NCBI GenBank assembly: GCA_016292455.1
Contig: JAEDIL010000049.1
Coordinates: forward strand, 1-13,590
DNA length: 13,590 nucleotides
Source of the DNA: Clostridiaceae bacterium
GTDB taxonomy: Bacteria > Bacillota > Clostridia > Oscillospirales > Acutalibacteraceae
Direction of reading: 5' to 3'
Below, piece by piece: positions 13,502-13,590 of this stretch. The number at the start of each line of letters is the position of its first letter. The stretch's first letter is position 1. Position numbers and translations under genes: made by a program. A model generated the notes under the pieces. The model had not been told where the DNA came from. It worked only from the letters and a program-made list of their open reading frames with translations, and did not search any database.

Positions 13502-13590
13502 TTACCTCACGATGTCTTTCAGGTCGTTGAGCGAGCGATTGGTGGTTACAACAACAACGCTGTCTCCGAGCCGGATTTCGTCCTGACCTG
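13502..13590 (-). CDS. trkA: TrkA potassium transport regulator (C-terminal end only)
   Basis: Twenty-eight C-terminal residues are in the window; the rest lies beyond the right edge. The translation contains IRLGDSVVVVTTNRSLNDL and ends KDIVR before TAA, the typical last strand and helix of a TrkA/RCK-C domain. The position immediately upstream of trkH supports the call. Confidence 0.88.
   Translation of the reverse strand, partial: GQDEIRLGDSVVVVTTNRSLNDLKDIVR

Noticed and set aside
1..13590. CRISPR array, tRNA, rRNA, insertion sequence or phage genes
   Set aside because: Reading through the whole window I found no direct-repeat array, no cloverleaf-like sequence and no transposase or phage protein among the frames.

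Overview
The window looks like a chromosomal stretch of a spore-forming Clostridia-type Firmicute, possibly of the Oscillospirales/Ruminococcaceae sort. That placement is inferred from AGGAGG-type ribosome binding sites, a spoIVFA/spoIVFB-like pair followed by the radical SAM/DUF2344 pair, a KtrB and a Trk potassium transporter, and moderate GC. It is ordinary chromosome: I see no phage, transposon, CRISPR array, tRNA or rRNA. Both window edges cut a gene (rplS on the left, trkA on the right).

Left block, minus strand (positions 1-6020). A strong promoter at 5993-6020 drives ktrB (4549-5910, TTG start). A tightly packed run follows: an M23/SpoIVFA-like membrane protein (3531-4475), a SpoIVFB-like site-2 protease (2923-3534, ATGA overlap), a TIGR03960-type radical SAM protein (1064-2920, 2-nt gap) and its DUF2344 partner (424-1089, 26-nt overlap). 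rplS comes next with its own promoter (376-404) and a leader of about 120 nt.

Middle block, plus strand (6041-9658). A second strong promoter, back-to-back with that of ktrB, drives a four-gene operon: a DUF5058 membrane protein, a partner membrane protein, a membrane-anchored M20 metallopeptidase and a GNAT acetyltransferase. The operon ends at a terminator shared with the convergent gene. The two membrane proteins plus the peptidase look like an uncharacterised uptake-and-hydrolysis module, and this is the best candidate here for a poorly described system.

Right block, minus strand (9679-13590). Reading with transcription: the end of trkA, trkH, a MelB-like GPH sugar:cation symporter, then, after a 13-bp hairpin, a YhhN/lysoplasmalogenase-family membrane protein. 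Several long open frames start too early (ktrB, the M20 peptidase, the GPH symporter, the DUF5058 partner and the M23 gene). Their starts are corrected here using ribosome binding sites and promoter positions. No gene-free stretch exceeds 300 bases; the longest are 5911-6133 and 248-423.
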